Origin: Furfurilactobacillus milii
GTDB lineage: Bacteria > Bacillota > Bacilli > Lactobacillales > Lactobacillaceae
DNA length: 64,000 bases
Reading direction: 5' to 3'
NCBI RefSeq assembly: GCF_009863985.1
Contig: NZ_WEZT01000005.1
Location: 66,466 to 130,465 of the forward strand
In this document: positions 24,889-34,331 of the stretch, piece after piece
How positions within the stretch are numbered: position 1 is the first letter of the stretch
Layout: every line of letters begins with the position of its first letter
Made by a program: the position numbers and the translations under genes
The notes under the pieces: generated by a model
The model's database searches: none
The model's input: only the letters and a program-made list of their open reading frames with translations
What the model was told of the DNA's origin: nothing

Positions 24889-25113
24889 ATGTCAACAGGG
24901 TTGTGGATTTTAATCGTTATTTTAGCGGCAGTCGCCGGTGTTGTTGGTGGCTTCTTCTTTGCGCGCCGCTACATGCAAAACTACCTTAAGAATAATCCTC
25001 CGATTACTGAAGAAATGCTACGGACGATGATGCTGCAAATGGGGCAAAAGCCTTCTGAAAAGAAGTTGAAGCAAATGCTGTCAACCATGCAGAGTCAAGC
25101 ACGAAAGAGCTAA
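24889..25113 (+). CDS. YneF family protein (UPF0154), single membrane segment
   Basis: 74 aa. One N-terminal transmembrane helix ([19 protein letters not shown]) then the conserved [20 protein letters not shown] and a basic C-terminus, the full YneF pattern. Function unknown. Starts behind GGAAGGAGG. Ends at a terminator; the IS30 derivative begins 6 bp after that terminator. Confidence 0.92.
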   Translation: MSTGLWILIVILAAVAGVVGGFFFARRYMQNYLKNNPPITEEMLRTMMLQMGQKPSEKKLKQMLSTMQSQARKS

Positions 25114-25135
25114 TTCTGATTAATGTAATTGATTA

Positions 25136-25165
25136 AACGGGCTGGATTACTCCTGCCCGTTTTTT
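25136..25165 (+). terminator. Terminator after yneF
   Basis: AACGGGC pairs with GCCCGTT and runs into T5. Confidence 0.8.
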
Positions 25166-25170
25166 ATATT

Positions 25171-25365
25171 CTTGAATTTACACTTTAAGTGCAACACTAA
25201 TTAAATAAAGAATGGCCCATGGCCAAATTTCTGTAAAATGATGTTTGCGAAAACAATCATGAAAGGAAAGAACAAATGAATAATCGTCCCCGTAAATGTC
25301 TCGGATGGAAAACGCCTTATGAAATATTCTTTAATGTAGTGTTGCACTTAATTTGACAATTCAAG
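25171..25365 (+). mobile_element. Miniature, internally deleted IS30-family element (195 bp)
   Basis: The ends are imperfect inverted repeats: CTTGAATTTACACTTTAAGT at 25171 against CTTGAATTGTCAAATTAAGT read inward from 25365, both continuing GCAACACTA. The left 97 bp equal the complement of 1-97. After the leader and its AAAGGA site the sequence jumps straight to the last codons of an IS30-type transposase, so about 0.9 kb of the coding region is missing. It is non-autonomous; a transposase in trans could still mobilise it. TT flanks both ends, a possible 2-bp target duplication. Confidence 0.85.
25276..25356 (+). pseudogene. Transposase remnant, C-terminal 26 codons
   Basis: MNNRPRKCLGWKTPYEIFFN and then VVLHLI, the recognisable C-terminus of IS30-family transposases (NRPRKCLGWKTPYE motif). 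The deletion has left an ATG 7 nt behind AAAGGAAAG, so the original ribosome binding site now precedes a 26-residue ORF. The DDE catalytic residues are absent. Confidence 0.8.
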
Positions 25366-25407
25366 TTCTTTTTTTAATTGTGCGTTATTGGAAAGTTGGT
25401 GACCTTG

Positions 25408-27159
25408 GTGTCGATTTTTAGAAAACTTGCTTGGTACTTTAAGGCTGAGCGACGAACATATTTTTGGGGTGTGATTGGTTTATTGCTAACCGCCTTACTG
25501 GGCATCATTCCGCCAAGAATTATTGGTATGCTGGTTGATTTAATGGATAAGCGTACGCTGACTGCTGGAAAACTTGGTCTAGCACTTGGTGTCATGACTG
25601 TTACGGCCTTGCTAGCATACGCAGCCCGTTTTTTGTGGCGGACGGCTATTTGGGGAGGTGCAGCTAACCTCGAAAGAACACTACGAGAGCGGTTATACTG
25701 GCATTTTATGCAAATGGATACCGCTTTTTACCAACGGTATCGAACTGGCGATTTGATGGCCCATGCGACCAATGATCTATCGGCCGTCCAACGAGTCGCC
25801 GGTGGCGGGATCCTTCAGTTTGCCGATTCCATTATCACTGGTGGTACAACATTGGTTGCCATGATGATCATGGTTAACTGGCGGCTCACTATTTTAGCTG
25901 TCCTGCCATTGCCATTGATTGCAATTGTGGCTCGGTATGTAGGAACAAAAATTCACGTAGCCTTTGGTGAATCGCAGGCAGCTTTTTCTCGTTTAAACAA
26001 CAAGGCCCAAGAGAGTATTGAAGGCATTAAGGTTATTAAAACATTAGGTCAAGAAAAACAGGATGAAGCAGATTTTGAGGGGCAAGTTCAGGACACCATC
26101 AAAATCAACCGATACACCAATTTCTTGGACGCGATGTTTGATCCGTTGATTACGGTGATTATTGGTTTGTCTTACGTGGCGACAATTGTCTTAGGCGGTC
26201 GATATGTAACCAGTGGGGTGATCTCACTCGGACAATTGGTGACGTTCATTGCTTATGTTGGTATGCTGGTTTGGCCAATGTTTGCGATTGGTCAATTATT
26301 CAACACTATGGAACGTGGGAACGCTTCCTACGACCGGGTTAACTTTTTATTGCACGAAAAGTCTAGCATTGTTGAAAAAACGGATGGGATTAAACAGCCA
26401 GCAACAGGCACCATTAATTTTGATATCAAGGCATTTAACTATCCTGATGAGAAGCAATCACGGTTGACAAACATTGATTTTTCTTTGCCTACGGGTCACA
26501 CATTGGGCATCGTTGGCCGTGTTGGAGCCGGCAAGTCGTCCATTATTAAGTTGCTTCTACGTCAGTTTGACGATTATCAAGGCACGATTAAAATGGGTGG
26601 TCATGATATTCGTGATTACACGCTGGATGCTTATATTCGTTCTATTGGTTACGTGCCACAGGATAGTTTTTTGTTTTCAGCGTCTGTGAAAGGCAACATT
26701 GCTTTTGCAAACCCTGATTTGAGTGATCAAGCCATTGAAGATGCTGCTTACACGGCTGCGTTTGATACCGAGGTCAGTAACATGCCGGACGGCTATCAAA
26801 CGGAAGTGGGCGAAGAAGGGGTCTCACTGTCTGGTGGTCAGAAACAGCGGTTAGCTATTGCCAGAGCGTTAGTGATCGATCCTGAGGTATTGATTTTGGA
26901 TGAGGCGTTGTCGGCGGTTGATGCCAAAACGGAGGCTCAAATTCTTGAACGTTTAGGCAGTAACCGAGCAGGTAAGACAACGATTATTGCCGCACATCGT
27001 TTAAGTTCAGTTGTTAATGCTGATGAAATTTTAGTGATGACGGATGGGCATATTAGCGAACGAGGCACCCATGCCGAACTGATGGCCCAAAATGGTTGGT
27101 ACAAACGGATGTACGACCAGCAGCAATTGTCAGATTCGATTGGAGGTGGCAACGACTAA
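25408..27159 (+). CDS. ABC-type multidrug/lipid exporter, first half-transporter
   Basis: 583 aa. Six-helix exporter membrane domain (about 1-320; TGDLMAHATNDLSAVQR is the conserved coupling stretch) followed by a nucleotide-binding domain: Walker A GRVGAGKSS (from about 370), signature LSGGQKQR, Walker B VLILDEA and H-loop AAHRLSS. With the next gene it forms a YfiB/YfiC or BmrC/BmrD-like heterodimer. Start uncertain: GTG 25408 gives the family-like MSIFRKL, with GGAAAG upstream; a TTG at 25378 is further out. The IS30 derivative ends 42 bp upstream. Confidence 0.9.
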   Translation: MSIFRKLAWYFKAERRTYFWGVIGLLLTALLGIIPPRIIGMLVDLMDKRTLTAGKLGLALGVMTVTALLAYAARFLWRTAIWGGAANLERTLRERLYWHFMQMDTAFYQRYRTGDLMAHATNDLSAVQRVAGGGILQFADSIITGGTTLVAMMIMVNWRLTILAVLPLPLIAIVARYVGTKIHVAFGESQAAFSRLNNKAQESIEGIKVIKTLGQEKQDEADFEGQVQDTIKINRYTNFLDAMFDPLITVIIGLSYVATIVLGGRYVTSGVISLGQLVTFIAYVGMLVWPMFAIGQLFNTMERGNASYDRVNFLLHEKSSIVEKTDGIKQPATGTINFDIKAFNYPDEKQSRLTNIDFSLPTGHTLGIVGRVGAGKSSIIKLLLRQFDDYQGTIKMGGHDIRDYTLDAYIRSIGYVPQDSFLFSASVKGNIAFANPDLSDQAIEDAAYTAAFDTEVSNMPDGYQTEVGEEGVSLSGGQKQRLAIARALVIDPEVLILDEALSAVDAKTEAQILERLGSNRAGKTTIIAAHRLSSVVNADEILVMTDGHISERGTHAELMAQNGWYKRMYDQQQLSDSIGGGND

Positions 27160-28997
27160 TGGCACAAAATAATCATGAGTCGGTCTGGGCTCGAAGTATG
27201 TCGCTGAAAGAACAGACAACTGTTATTAAGCGTTTATTACCTTATGCGGCACCCTATAAATGGGACTTCATCTGGGCAATTGTCTTTGCCTTTTTGGTTA
27301 GTTTAATTAATGTATTGTTGCCAAAGTTGATGTCGACGTATATGGATCAGTATTTAAGGGTGCATAATTCAGGATTGCGCGTTGTCCTCTTCTTTGCCGG
27401 ATTTTATTTTCTTGGGACGATTATCAAAGCAATTTTCCAGTTTGGTCAGGAATTCTTGTACGCCATGGGTGGCGAACGAATGCTTGAAAATGTGCGTGTT
27501 AAGATGTTCCGTAAGCTCCACACACTTGGAATGCGCTACTTTGACCAAGTACCGGCCGGATCAATATTATCGCGGCTAACAAATGATACAATGTCATTTC
27601 AAACATTCTGGGCACTGTTTGCTGCCGCTATTGTGGCGTTGTTCTCAGTAATTACATCGTTTTACGCCATGTACCGAACAAACGTTAAAGTTTCGCTAGT
27701 TGTCCTCGCTTTCTTACCGATATTAATTTTTGCGATTTGGTATTATCAGCATTTTAGTAGTCGGGTTTACCGGTCTATGCGCGAACGACTAAGCGAACTG
27801 AACGCTAAACTAGCAGAGTCTATTAACGGAATTGCGGTGATTCAGGAATTTCGCCAGGAGCACCGAATGAATAGTGAATTTGAACAAACTAATCAAGCCT
27901 ATTTTGATACAAGACGGGCAATGATTCGTACCAATTCACTGTTGCTTGGTCCAATTATTGATTTACTGTTTGCTCTGGGCGAAGTTGCTGTGCTATGGAT
28001 GTTTGGTATCGATGCATTTCATCACTTTGTTCTTGCAGGTACAATTTACGCGTTTGTTCAATACCTTAGTAATTTTTACAATCCGATGGCGAACATGATG
28101 GATTCGCTCTCCGACTTTCAAGACGGTATTGTTGCCGGTTCACGGGTTTTACGAGTGATGGATGATCAAACACTCGCGCCACAACAACATCCGGTTGAGG
28201 GTGCTAAAATTACCCGAGGAAAAATCGAGTTTAAACACGTTAACTTTAGTTATGATGGTGAACATGATGTGTTACACGACGTTTCCTTGGCCGTTGAGCC
28301 AGGGCAGACGGTTGCGTTGGTTGGTCACACTGGTTCCGGTAAATCTTCAACGATAAATGTTTTGATGCGGTTTTATGAATTTGGTTCGGGCCAAGTTTTG
28401 ATAGATGATCGTGACATTCGCGATTACAGTATGACTGAATTGCGTCAACGATTTGGGCTCGTTCTTCAGGATTCGTTTATGTTTTACGGCGACATCGCCT
28501 CAAACATCCGCATGTTTGATGACAATATCAGTGATCAACAAGTTGAAGATGCCGCACGTTTTGTGTCGGCAGATCGTTTTATTGACCAATTGCCTGATAA
28601 ATATCATGCTCGTGTCATTGAACGTGGCGCCAGCTATTCTGGTGGTCAGCGACAATTGTTGTCGTTTGCACGCACGGTAGCACATAATCCAAAGGTGCTT
28701 ATCTTGGATGAGGCAACGGCCGACATCGATACAGAAACTGAAGCACTCATTCAAGATGGTCTTCAAAAACTGCAAAGTGGACGGACCACGATTGCAATTG
28801 CGCACCGGCTGTCAACGATTAGAAATGCTGATCAGATTTTGGTACTGGATCAAGGTCGAATTGTTGAGCGAGGCACGCATGATGATTTGCTGGCTAAGCG
28901 CGGGCGTTACTACGACATGTATCGGTTGCAAACAGCAGTTGATGCAGATCAACGTGAGGCACTTCTTAATAGTGAAGAAGATGATTCCAGTGCTTAA
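27159..28997 (+). CDS. ABC-type multidrug/lipid exporter, second half-transporter
   Basis: 612 aa. Membrane domain (about 25-340) then ATPase domain: GHTGSGKSS (from about residue 388), VLQDSFMFYGDI Q-loop region, YSGGQRQL signature, VLILDEATADIDTET Walker B/D-loop and AIAHRLST H-loop. Both partners keep the catalytic Glu and signature, so no obviously degenerate site is seen. ATG 27159 overlaps the previous stop (TAATG), with GGAGGTGG upstream, so the halves are translationally coupled. Substrate unknown. Confidence 0.92.
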   Translation: MAQNNHESVWARSMSLKEQTTVIKRLLPYAAPYKWDFIWAIVFAFLVSLINVLLPKLMSTYMDQYLRVHNSGLRVVLFFAGFYFLGTIIKAIFQFGQEFLYAMGGERMLENVRVKMFRKLHTLGMRYFDQVPAGSILSRLTNDTMSFQTFWALFAAAIVALFSVITSFYAMYRTNVKVSLVVLAFLPILIFAIWYYQHFSSRVYRSMRERLSELNAKLAESINGIAVIQEFRQEHRMNSEFEQTNQAYFDTRRAMIRTNSLLLGPIIDLLFALGEVAVLWMFGIDAFHHFVLAGTIYAFVQYLSNFYNPMANMMDSLSDFQDGIVAGSRVLRVMDDQTLAPQQHPVEGAKITRGKIEFKHVNFSYDGEHDVLHDVSLAVEPGQTVALVGHTGSGKSSTINVLMRFYEFGSGQVLIDDRDIRDYSMTELRQRFGLVLQDSFMFYGDIASNIRMFDDNISDQQVEDAARFVSADRFIDQLPDKYHARVIERGASYSGGQRQLLSFARTVAHNPKVLILDEATADIDTETEALIQDGLQKLQSGRTTIAIAHRLSTIRNADQILVLDQGRIVERGTHDDLLAKRGRYYDMYRLQTAVDADQREALLNSEEDDSSA

Positions 28998-29038
28998 GTG
29001 AAGGAATGACTGAGACTACGCGTTGGATAGGCAAAAAT

Positions 29039-29086
29039 AAAGGTGTACTGACGATTCCAAAGCTGGAGTCGTCAGTACACCTTTTT
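29039..29086. terminator. Terminator between ABC exporter and plsC (convergent)
   Basis: A perfect 16-bp stem, AAAGGTGTACTGACGA against its complement, followed by T-runs on the plus strand and T-rich sequence on the minus strand. Confidence 0.85.
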
Positions 29087-29116
29087 AATGACAATGATTA
29101 TGCTGTGTTTGGTTAA

Positions 29117-29851
29117 TTATGATTTACGGTTGTTGTGGACTTCTGGTTTAGTTAACTCTGCCAAATGTTCAGCTTCGACTTTTTCTTTGGTTTTCTCTGC
29201 GGCTTGTTTTTGTTGATATTCTTCATAGAGCTTTTGATTTGGATCCACATAGTGGAAGGACGGATCAATTTCTTTATCCAAAGCATCAAAGGCGGCTTGC
29301 ATTTGTTGATCAATTTGTTGTTGACCGGCATCATCTGTTTTGAATTTGCGGTCGATATAAATCGGTTCACCGAAACTGATTTTGACACGTTTGCGACTGA
29401 ATAATCCCATAAATGTCAATGGCCCTTGATAAACAGTAGGAACCAAGGGAACACCAGCAAGCTTAGCGATGACTGTGGCGCCACCTTTCATTTCACTGGA
29501 ATGACGAGTGCCAGAAGGAAAGATGATGGTCGACAGTTCACCTTGTTTTAGAATCTTGACAGGGGTCTTGATGGCTGAAGGGCCTGGGTGATCCCGGTCT
29601 ACCGGATAGGCATTGGCATGGTTGAGCACAAAACGGATGATTGGATTTTTGAAGAGTTCCTTTTTGGTCATGAACGAGAATTTTCGAGGTGATGCGGCTA
29701 GAGCGTAATAAATTGGATCAAACCAAGTTCGGTGCGGCCCCACAAGAATGTAGGTTCCTTCTGGCAAACGGTCTTTATGTGTGATTTTTGGTCGCCCGTT
29801 GACGATTAATAGGATAATGCGGGCGACAACACGAATAAATGAATAGAACAA
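29117..29851 (-). CDS. plsC: 1-acyl-sn-glycerol-3-phosphate acyltransferase
   Basis: 244 aa. Second acylation of glycerol-3-phosphate in phospholipid synthesis, at the membrane. Motif I is HRTWFD (H-x4-D), motif II around NAYPVDRD, motif III reads FPSGTRHS where most enzymes have FPEGTRS, motif IV is GVPLVPTVY. A hydrophobic N-terminal stretch anchors it, and the C-terminus is a charged coiled segment. TTG start 29851 has GGAGG 7 nt upstream on the minus strand. Confidence 0.9.
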   Translation of the reverse strand: MFYSFIRVVARIILLIVNGRPKITHKDRLPEGTYILVGPHRTWFDPIYYALAASPRKFSFMTKKELFKNPIIRFVLNHANAYPVDRDHPGPSAIKTPVKILKQGELSTIIFPSGTRHSSEMKGGATVIAKLAGVPLVPTVYQGPLTFMGLFSRKRVKISFGEPIYIDRKFKTDDAGQQQIDQQMQAAFDALDKEIDPSFHYVDPNQKLYEEYQQKQAAEKTKEKVEAEHLAELTKPEVHNNRKS

Positions 29852-30137
29852 GGCGGTGCCTCCGAGTCTTAAATGTTTTTAAAAATAGATAATCTAAAAA
29901 GCTGATAATTTATTGTGATTGACGTTTCCCGAATGTCGAAACATTGGCCTTAGTTTAAAAAATAAGTTGAAATTCGTCAACCCTGTTGATCACTGACATA
30001 AACAAAGCTGGTCGCCATGGTATTTGGAAATCTACTTGCATTTGCTAGGCTAGACCATAATAATTCTGATAAGAGTATGACGAAGATGACCTTAGAATGC
30101 AAGGTTGAAACAGTCTGTGAAAGAAGTGAACACATTA

Positions 30138-30896
30138 ATGGAACCGAACTTACTGCCAGATGAACGAATTGACCAGTTATATGGTGCCGATATTAAAATT
30201 ATTCAAAGTAAAACCGTTTTTTCATTTTCACTAGATGCGGTTCTATTAGCTGATTTTGCCAATCCCGACAGAACCAGGCGAGGATTAACCGTCGATTTAT
30301 GTGCGGGCAACGGGGCGGTCGGTTTGTTTTTCAGTCCTAAAACAAAAGGGCCAATAAAAATGGTTGAGATTCAACCACGTCTAGCCGATATGGCTCGGCG
30401 CTCAGTTAGTCTTAATGGTTTGACTACACGGGCGGAAGTTCTGACAATGGATCTTAAAGATGTGACGACGGTTATTCGTCCTGATTCGGCTGCGATTGTG
30501 ACCTGTAATCCACCTTATTTCGTTGATGCACCAACATCTCAAAAAAATCCCAATGAACATTACGCCATTGCAAGGCATGAGCTGACGACAACGTTAGCAG
30601 ATGTGATTAACGCGGCCTCAGGATTGCTGAAAATGACCGGTCACGCGTATTTTGTGTTCCGACCAGATCGTTTTTTGGAAATGATGACGTTGTTACAGGC
30701 GGCTCGTTTGGCACCCAAACGGTTGCAGTTTGTGTACCCAAAACCAGGGCGCGAAGCCAATATGTTCCTAGTGGATGCTATCAAAGACGGCAAAACAAAT
30801 GGTTTAAAAGTATTACCACCGTTGACTGTTGCAGACAACGAAGGTAACTATGTTGGTCATGTGCGTGAATTGCTTTACGGAAACGAGGCGCAATAA
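30138..30896 (+). CDS. tRNA1(Val) A37 N6-methyltransferase-like (TrmN6 family)
   Basis: 252 aa, class I SAM methyltransferase of COG4123. SAM motif I is [12 protein letters not shown] and the catalytic motif IV CNPPYF marks an amino-group N6-adenine methyltransferase. Opening [18 protein letters not shown] and [13 protein letters not shown] are typical for the Firmicute group. ATG 30138 is preferred (AAAGAAG upstream); an in-frame TTG 33 bp earlier is possible. Coupled to the GIY-YIG gene, a pairing common in Firmicutes. Confidence 0.88.
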   Translation: MEPNLLPDERIDQLYGADIKIIQSKTVFSFSLDAVLLADFANPDRTRRGLTVDLCAGNGAVGLFFSPKTKGPIKMVEIQPRLADMARRSVSLNGLTTRAEVLTMDLKDVTTVIRPDSAAIVTCNPPYFVDAPTSQKNPNEHYAIARHELTTTLADVINAASGLLKMTGHAYFVFRPDRFLEMMTLLQAARLAPKRLQFVYPKPGREANMFLVDAIKDGKTNGLKVLPPLTVADNEGNYVGHVRELLYGNEAQ

Positions 30897-30898
30897 TA

Positions 30899-31183
30899 GT
30901 GTCAAAGCCTTATTATTTTTATGTGCTACTTTGTGCCGACAACACGCTGTACGGTGGCTTTACAGACGATGTTGGCCGACGCTTTGCAACTCATCAGGCT
31001 GGCAAGGGAGCCAAGTACACACGACCAGCATTTCGTCATCCGTTAAAAATGATTTATGCACAGGCGTTTGAAGATAAATCTAGCGCGCTAAAGGCTGAGT
31101 ATGCATTTAAACATCAACCGCGAGCCAAAAAAATTGCTTTCCTTCAGGATCATCATGCCAACCCATTTGAAAATAATGATTAG
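30899..31183 (+). CDS. GIY-YIG domain protein (UPF0213, YazA family)
   Basis: 94 aa. [20 protein letters not shown] is a GIY-YIG core (YVL...YGGFT), and [15 protein letters not shown] and [12 protein letters not shown] complete the UPF0213 pattern including the conserved Arg and Glu. Homologues such as YazA/YhbQ are implicated in DNA metabolism, but the role is unclear. The GTG lies 2 bp after the previous stop, with GAGG in the end of the upstream gene. Confidence 0.88.
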   Translation: MSKPYYFYVLLCADNTLYGGFTDDVGRRFATHQAGKGAKYTRPAFRHPLKMIYAQAFEDKSSALKAEYAFKHQPRAKKIAFLQDHHANPFENND

Positions 31184-31329
31184 TAATTAGCGAGGTTGTC
31201 CAGTTGTGTCATTAAAAGGTGGTGATTGTGTGCCATTCTTTCAGCGAAGATGGGGCTAGTTTTGTGCTAAGCTAAATTGGTATTCAAAAATTGAAATAGT
31301 TGTCAATTTTACTTGGAGGAATAAACGTT

Positions 31330-32322
31330 ATGAAAATTCTAGCTTATGGCGTACGGGATGACGAAAGGCCTTACTTTAAAACTTGGCAGGCAGCACATCC
31401 AGAAGTAACTGTTTCGTTGACACCGGCTATTTTAGATGAACATTCCGTTGATGAGGCCGCTGGTTGTGATGGGATTAGCATTTTACAAACGGATCCAGTA
31501 GGGCCAGCGATATTTGAACGACTGGTCAAAGAAAATGTGCGAGCAGTGTCGTCGCGAATCGTGGGCGCGGACGCTATGGCGCTCGATACTGCAAAAAAAT
31601 TAGGAATTAAGGTGACTAATGTGCCTGCCTATTCTCCAGCGGCAATTGCGGAATTCACGGTTAGCCAGTTATTGCAGTTGTTGCGCAACACGCGTCGTTT
31701 TGAAGCTAAAATTCACGCTCAGGATTTCCGCTGGGCACCAGATGTCTCACAGGAATTGAATCAGCAAACGGTCGGTGTGATCGGCACTGGCAGAATTGGG
31801 CGTGCGGCAATTAAAATATACCGTGGCTTTGGCGCGAAAGTCGTTGCTTACGATGTTTACCATAATGCCGAATTGGAAAAAGAGGGCGTCTATGTTGACT
31901 CATTGGCCGAGTTATATCAGGCCAGCACCGTGATTACATTACATGCGCCAGCAACCAAAGATGATTTTCATATGCTGGATCAGGATGCTTTTGCCCAGAT
32001 GAATGACGGTGTTTGGATCGTTAACGCAGGACGTGGCACGTTGATTGACAGTCAGGCGCTGATTACAGCGTTGGATAGTGGTAAGGTCGCAGGCGCCGCC
32101 TTAGATACTTATGAAAAGGAACTGCCCATTTTTAACCACGATTTAAGAAATCAACAAATTGATGATCCAACCTTCAACAATTTGTTTGCTCGCGAGAACG
32201 TTTTAATGACGCCTCACATTGCTTTTTATACAAATGTGGCCGTAAAAAACATGGTGACCGTTTCTCTCGATCACAACTTGAGTTTGATTCAAACAGGTGT
32301 CTCTGAAGATCAGGTGATTTAA
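31330..32322 (+). CDS. ldhD: D-lactate dehydrogenase (D-2-hydroxyacid dehydrogenase family)
   Basis: 330 aa. Reduces pyruvate to D-lactate with NADH, regenerating NAD+. NAD motif GVIGTGRIGRAAI with Asp in YDVYHNAELE, catalytic Arg (about 235, NAGRGT), Glu (about 262, DTYEKE) and His296 (TPHIAFY), plus the IFNHDL segment typical of lactobacillar D-LDH. Related D-hydroxyisocaproate dehydrogenase is an alternative. ATG 31330 follows TTGGAGGA; the upstream TTG in frame is ignored. Confidence 0.88.
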   Translation: MKILAYGVRDDERPYFKTWQAAHPEVTVSLTPAILDEHSVDEAAGCDGISILQTDPVGPAIFERLVKENVRAVSSRIVGADAMALDTAKKLGIKVTNVPAYSPAAIAEFTVSQLLQLLRNTRRFEAKIHAQDFRWAPDVSQELNQQTVGVIGTGRIGRAAIKIYRGFGAKVVAYDVYHNAELEKEGVYVDSLAELYQASTVITLHAPATKDDFHMLDQDAFAQMNDGVWIVNAGRGTLIDSQALITALDSGKVAGAALDTYEKELPIFNHDLRNQQIDDPTFNNLFARENVLMTPHIAFYTNVAVKNMVTVSLDHNLSLIQTGVSEDQVI

Positions 32323-32325
32323 TGC

Positions 32326-32354
32326 TTGTCACAGCACTTGGCGTTTGGTATACT
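32326..32354 (+). promoter_or_regulatory. rpsB-tsf promoter
   Basis: TTGTCA (32326-32331), 17-bp spacer, TATACT (32349-32354), beginning 3 bp after the ldhD stop. It implies a leader of about 115 nt before rpsB, long enough for feedback control, although I recognise no known leader motif. Confidence 0.8.
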
Positions 32355-32474
32355 AATTGTCGGTTCAAAACCAATTCACACCTAGCGTGATGCGCAAATC
32401 GGTGCTCAGGGATGAGTGATCTGTGCAAATGAGCGTTGGGGAGGAAAAACATTATATTTTGGAGGATTTAACAC

Positions 32475-33260
32475 ATGGCTGTTATTTCTATGAAGCAATT
32501 GCTTGAAGCTGGTGTCCACTTCGGTCACCAAACACGTCGTTGGAACCCAAAGATGAAGCGTTACATTTTTACTGAACGTAACGGTATTTACATCATTGAC
32601 TTGCAAAAGACGGTTAAGATGGCTGACGTTGCCTACAACTTTGTTAAGGATGAAGCTGCTAAGGGTTCAAACATTTTATTTGTTGGAACTAAGAAGCAAG
32701 CTCAAGACTCAATCGAAGAAGAAGCCACTCGTGCCGGTATGTACTACGTTAACCACCGTTGGCTTGGTGGTACGTTGACTAACTGGAACACCATTCAAAC
32801 ACGGATCAAGCGTTTGAAGGACTTAAAGAAGATGGACGAAGACGGTACTTTTGATCGTCTGCCAAAGAAGGAAGTTGCTTTGTTGACTAAGCAACGTGAA
32901 AAGCTTGAAAAGTTCCTTGGCGGTATCGAAGATATGCCTGGTATTCCTGATGTTATGTTCATCGTTGACCCTCGTAAGGAACAAATCGCTGTTCAAGAAG
33001 CACACAAATTGAACATTCCGATTGTTGCCATGGTTGACACGAACACTGACCCAGACGACATTGACTACATCATTCCTTCAAACGATGATGCTATCCGTGC
33101 CATCCGTTTGATCTCTTCGAAGATGGCTGATGCTGTTATCGAAGGCCGCCAAGGTGAAGACCAAGGCGCTGACGATCAACAACAAGCCGCTGCAAAGGGC
33201 GATTCGATGGAAGACATCGTTGATGCTGTTGAAGGCGACAACAAGCAAAAAAACAACTAA
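32475..33260 (+). CDS. rpsB: 30S ribosomal protein S2 (uS2)
   Basis: 261 aa. [20 protein letters not shown] is the classic uS2 opening, with [10 protein letters not shown] and [12 protein letters not shown] further on, and a Gln/Asp-rich C-terminal tail. ATG 32475 behind GGAGGA. Paired with tsf through an intervening terminator-like hairpin. Confidence 0.98.
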   Translation: MAVISMKQLLEAGVHFGHQTRRWNPKMKRYIFTERNGIYIIDLQKTVKMADVAYNFVKDEAAKGSNILFVGTKKQAQDSIEEEATRAGMYYVNHRWLGGTLTNWNTIQTRIKRLKDLKKMDEDGTFDRLPKKEVALLTKQREKLEKFLGGIEDMPGIPDVMFIVDPRKEQIAVQEAHKLNIPIVAMVDTNTDPDDIDYIIPSNDDAIRAIRLISSKMADAVIEGRQGEDQGADDQQQAAAKGDSMEDIVDAVEGDNKQKNN

Positions 33261-33276
33261 GCGATAAAACCTTAGG

Positions 33277-33327
33277 CTGTCTATCAGTTGAGACCGTTGT
33301 GGCCTGAGATTGATAGGCAGTCTTTTT
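33277..33327 (+). terminator. Terminator/attenuator between rpsB and tsf
   Basis: CTGTCTATCA pairs with TGATAGGCAG (one G-U) across a loop that can itself pair in part, followed by TCTTTTT. No promoter is obvious before tsf, so partial read-through probably sets the tsf level. Confidence 0.75.
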
Positions 33328-33373
33328 CTCAAATTACTAAGTTTATTAAAAATTATGAGGAGGCCATACTAAG

Positions 33374-34249
33374 ATGGCAGTTACAGCAGCTCAAGTTAAA
33401 GCATTACGTGAAAAAACCGGTGTTGGTATCATGGACGCTAAGAAGGCATTAGTTGCCACTGATGGTGATGAAGCCAAGGCTTTAGACTTCCTACGTGAAA
33501 AGGGTATCGCCAAGGCAGAAAAGAAGAGTGACCGCATTGCTGCTGAAGGGTTAACCGAAGTTGCTATTCATGGCAACAAGGCAGCAATTGTTGAATTAAA
33601 CTCAGAAACAGACTTTGTTGCTTCAAACGACACGTTCAAAGATCTGTTACAAACAGTTAGTGACCAAATTGCTTTGGAAGAACCTGCTACTGTTGAAGAA
33701 GCTTTGAAGTTGAAAGCTAATGACAGCGAAACGTTAAGCGATGCAATCATCTCTGCTACACAAGTAACAGGTGAAAAGATTAGTTTGCGCCGGTTCCAGG
33801 TCGTTGATAAGAATGATGACCAAGTATTTGGTTCATACCTACACATGGGTGGTTCAATTGCTTCTTTGGTTGTTCTTGAAGGTGGCGACGCCGAAACAGC
33901 TAAGGATGTTGCGATGCACGTCGCTGCAATCAACCCAGAATATGTTGACCGGACTGATGTACCGGCTGACCGTTTGAACCATGAAAAGGATGTTCTTTCT
34001 AAAGAAGACGATCTTGCTGGCAAGCCAGACAACATCAAAGAAAAAATGATCGATGGTCGTTTGAACAAGTGGTTGGCTGAAATTTCATTGAATGATCAAC
34101 CATTCGTTAAGGACGGCGATCAAACTGTTGACCAGTACGTTTCCTCGAAGAACGCCAAGGTTGTTTCATTCGTTCGTTACCAAGTCGGTGAAGGCATGGA
34201 AAAGAAGAGCGATGACTTCGTTGACGAAGTTATGGGTCAAATCAAGTAA
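33374..34249 (+). CDS. tsf: Elongation factor Ts
   Basis: 291 aa. Nucleotide exchange factor of EF-Tu. The N-terminal UBA-like domain ([19 protein letters not shown]) and the TDFVA motif in [11 protein letters not shown] are intact; two core subdomains and C-terminal module follow. ATG 33374 behind GAGGAGG. Confidence 0.98.
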   Translation: MAVTAAQVKALREKTGVGIMDAKKALVATDGDEAKALDFLREKGIAKAEKKSDRIAAEGLTEVAIHGNKAAIVELNSETDFVASNDTFKDLLQTVSDQIALEEPATVEEALKLKANDSETLSDAIISATQVTGEKISLRRFQVVDKNDDQVFGSYLHMGGSIASLVVLEGGDAETAKDVAMHVAAINPEYVDRTDVPADRLNHEKDVLSKEDDLAGKPDNIKEKMIDGRLNKWLAEISLNDQPFVKDGDQTVDQYVSSKNAKVVSFVRYQVGEGMEKKSDDFVDEVMGQIK

Positions 34250-34256
34250 TTAAACC

Positions 34257-34283
34257 AGGGCGTACGTTATGTGCGCCTTTTTT
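34257..34283 (+). terminator. Terminator after tsf
   Basis: GGCGTAC pairs with GTGCGCC (one G-U) around GTTAT, followed by T6. Confidence 0.75.
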
Positions 34284-34331
34284 GTAGAATGAGACGCCCA
34301 CATGGGATCTGACAAGGAGGATGTTGGTCTA

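Noticed and set aside
25408-28997. Bacteriocin or lantibiotic export cluster
   Set aside because: The two ABC half-transporters lack a peptidase C39 domain and there is no precursor, modification or immunity gene nearby; they fit the YfiB/YfiC-type exporter.
33568-34068. 166-codon antisense ORF over tsf
   Set aside because: Mirror of biased codons in a highly expressed gene; no start signals.
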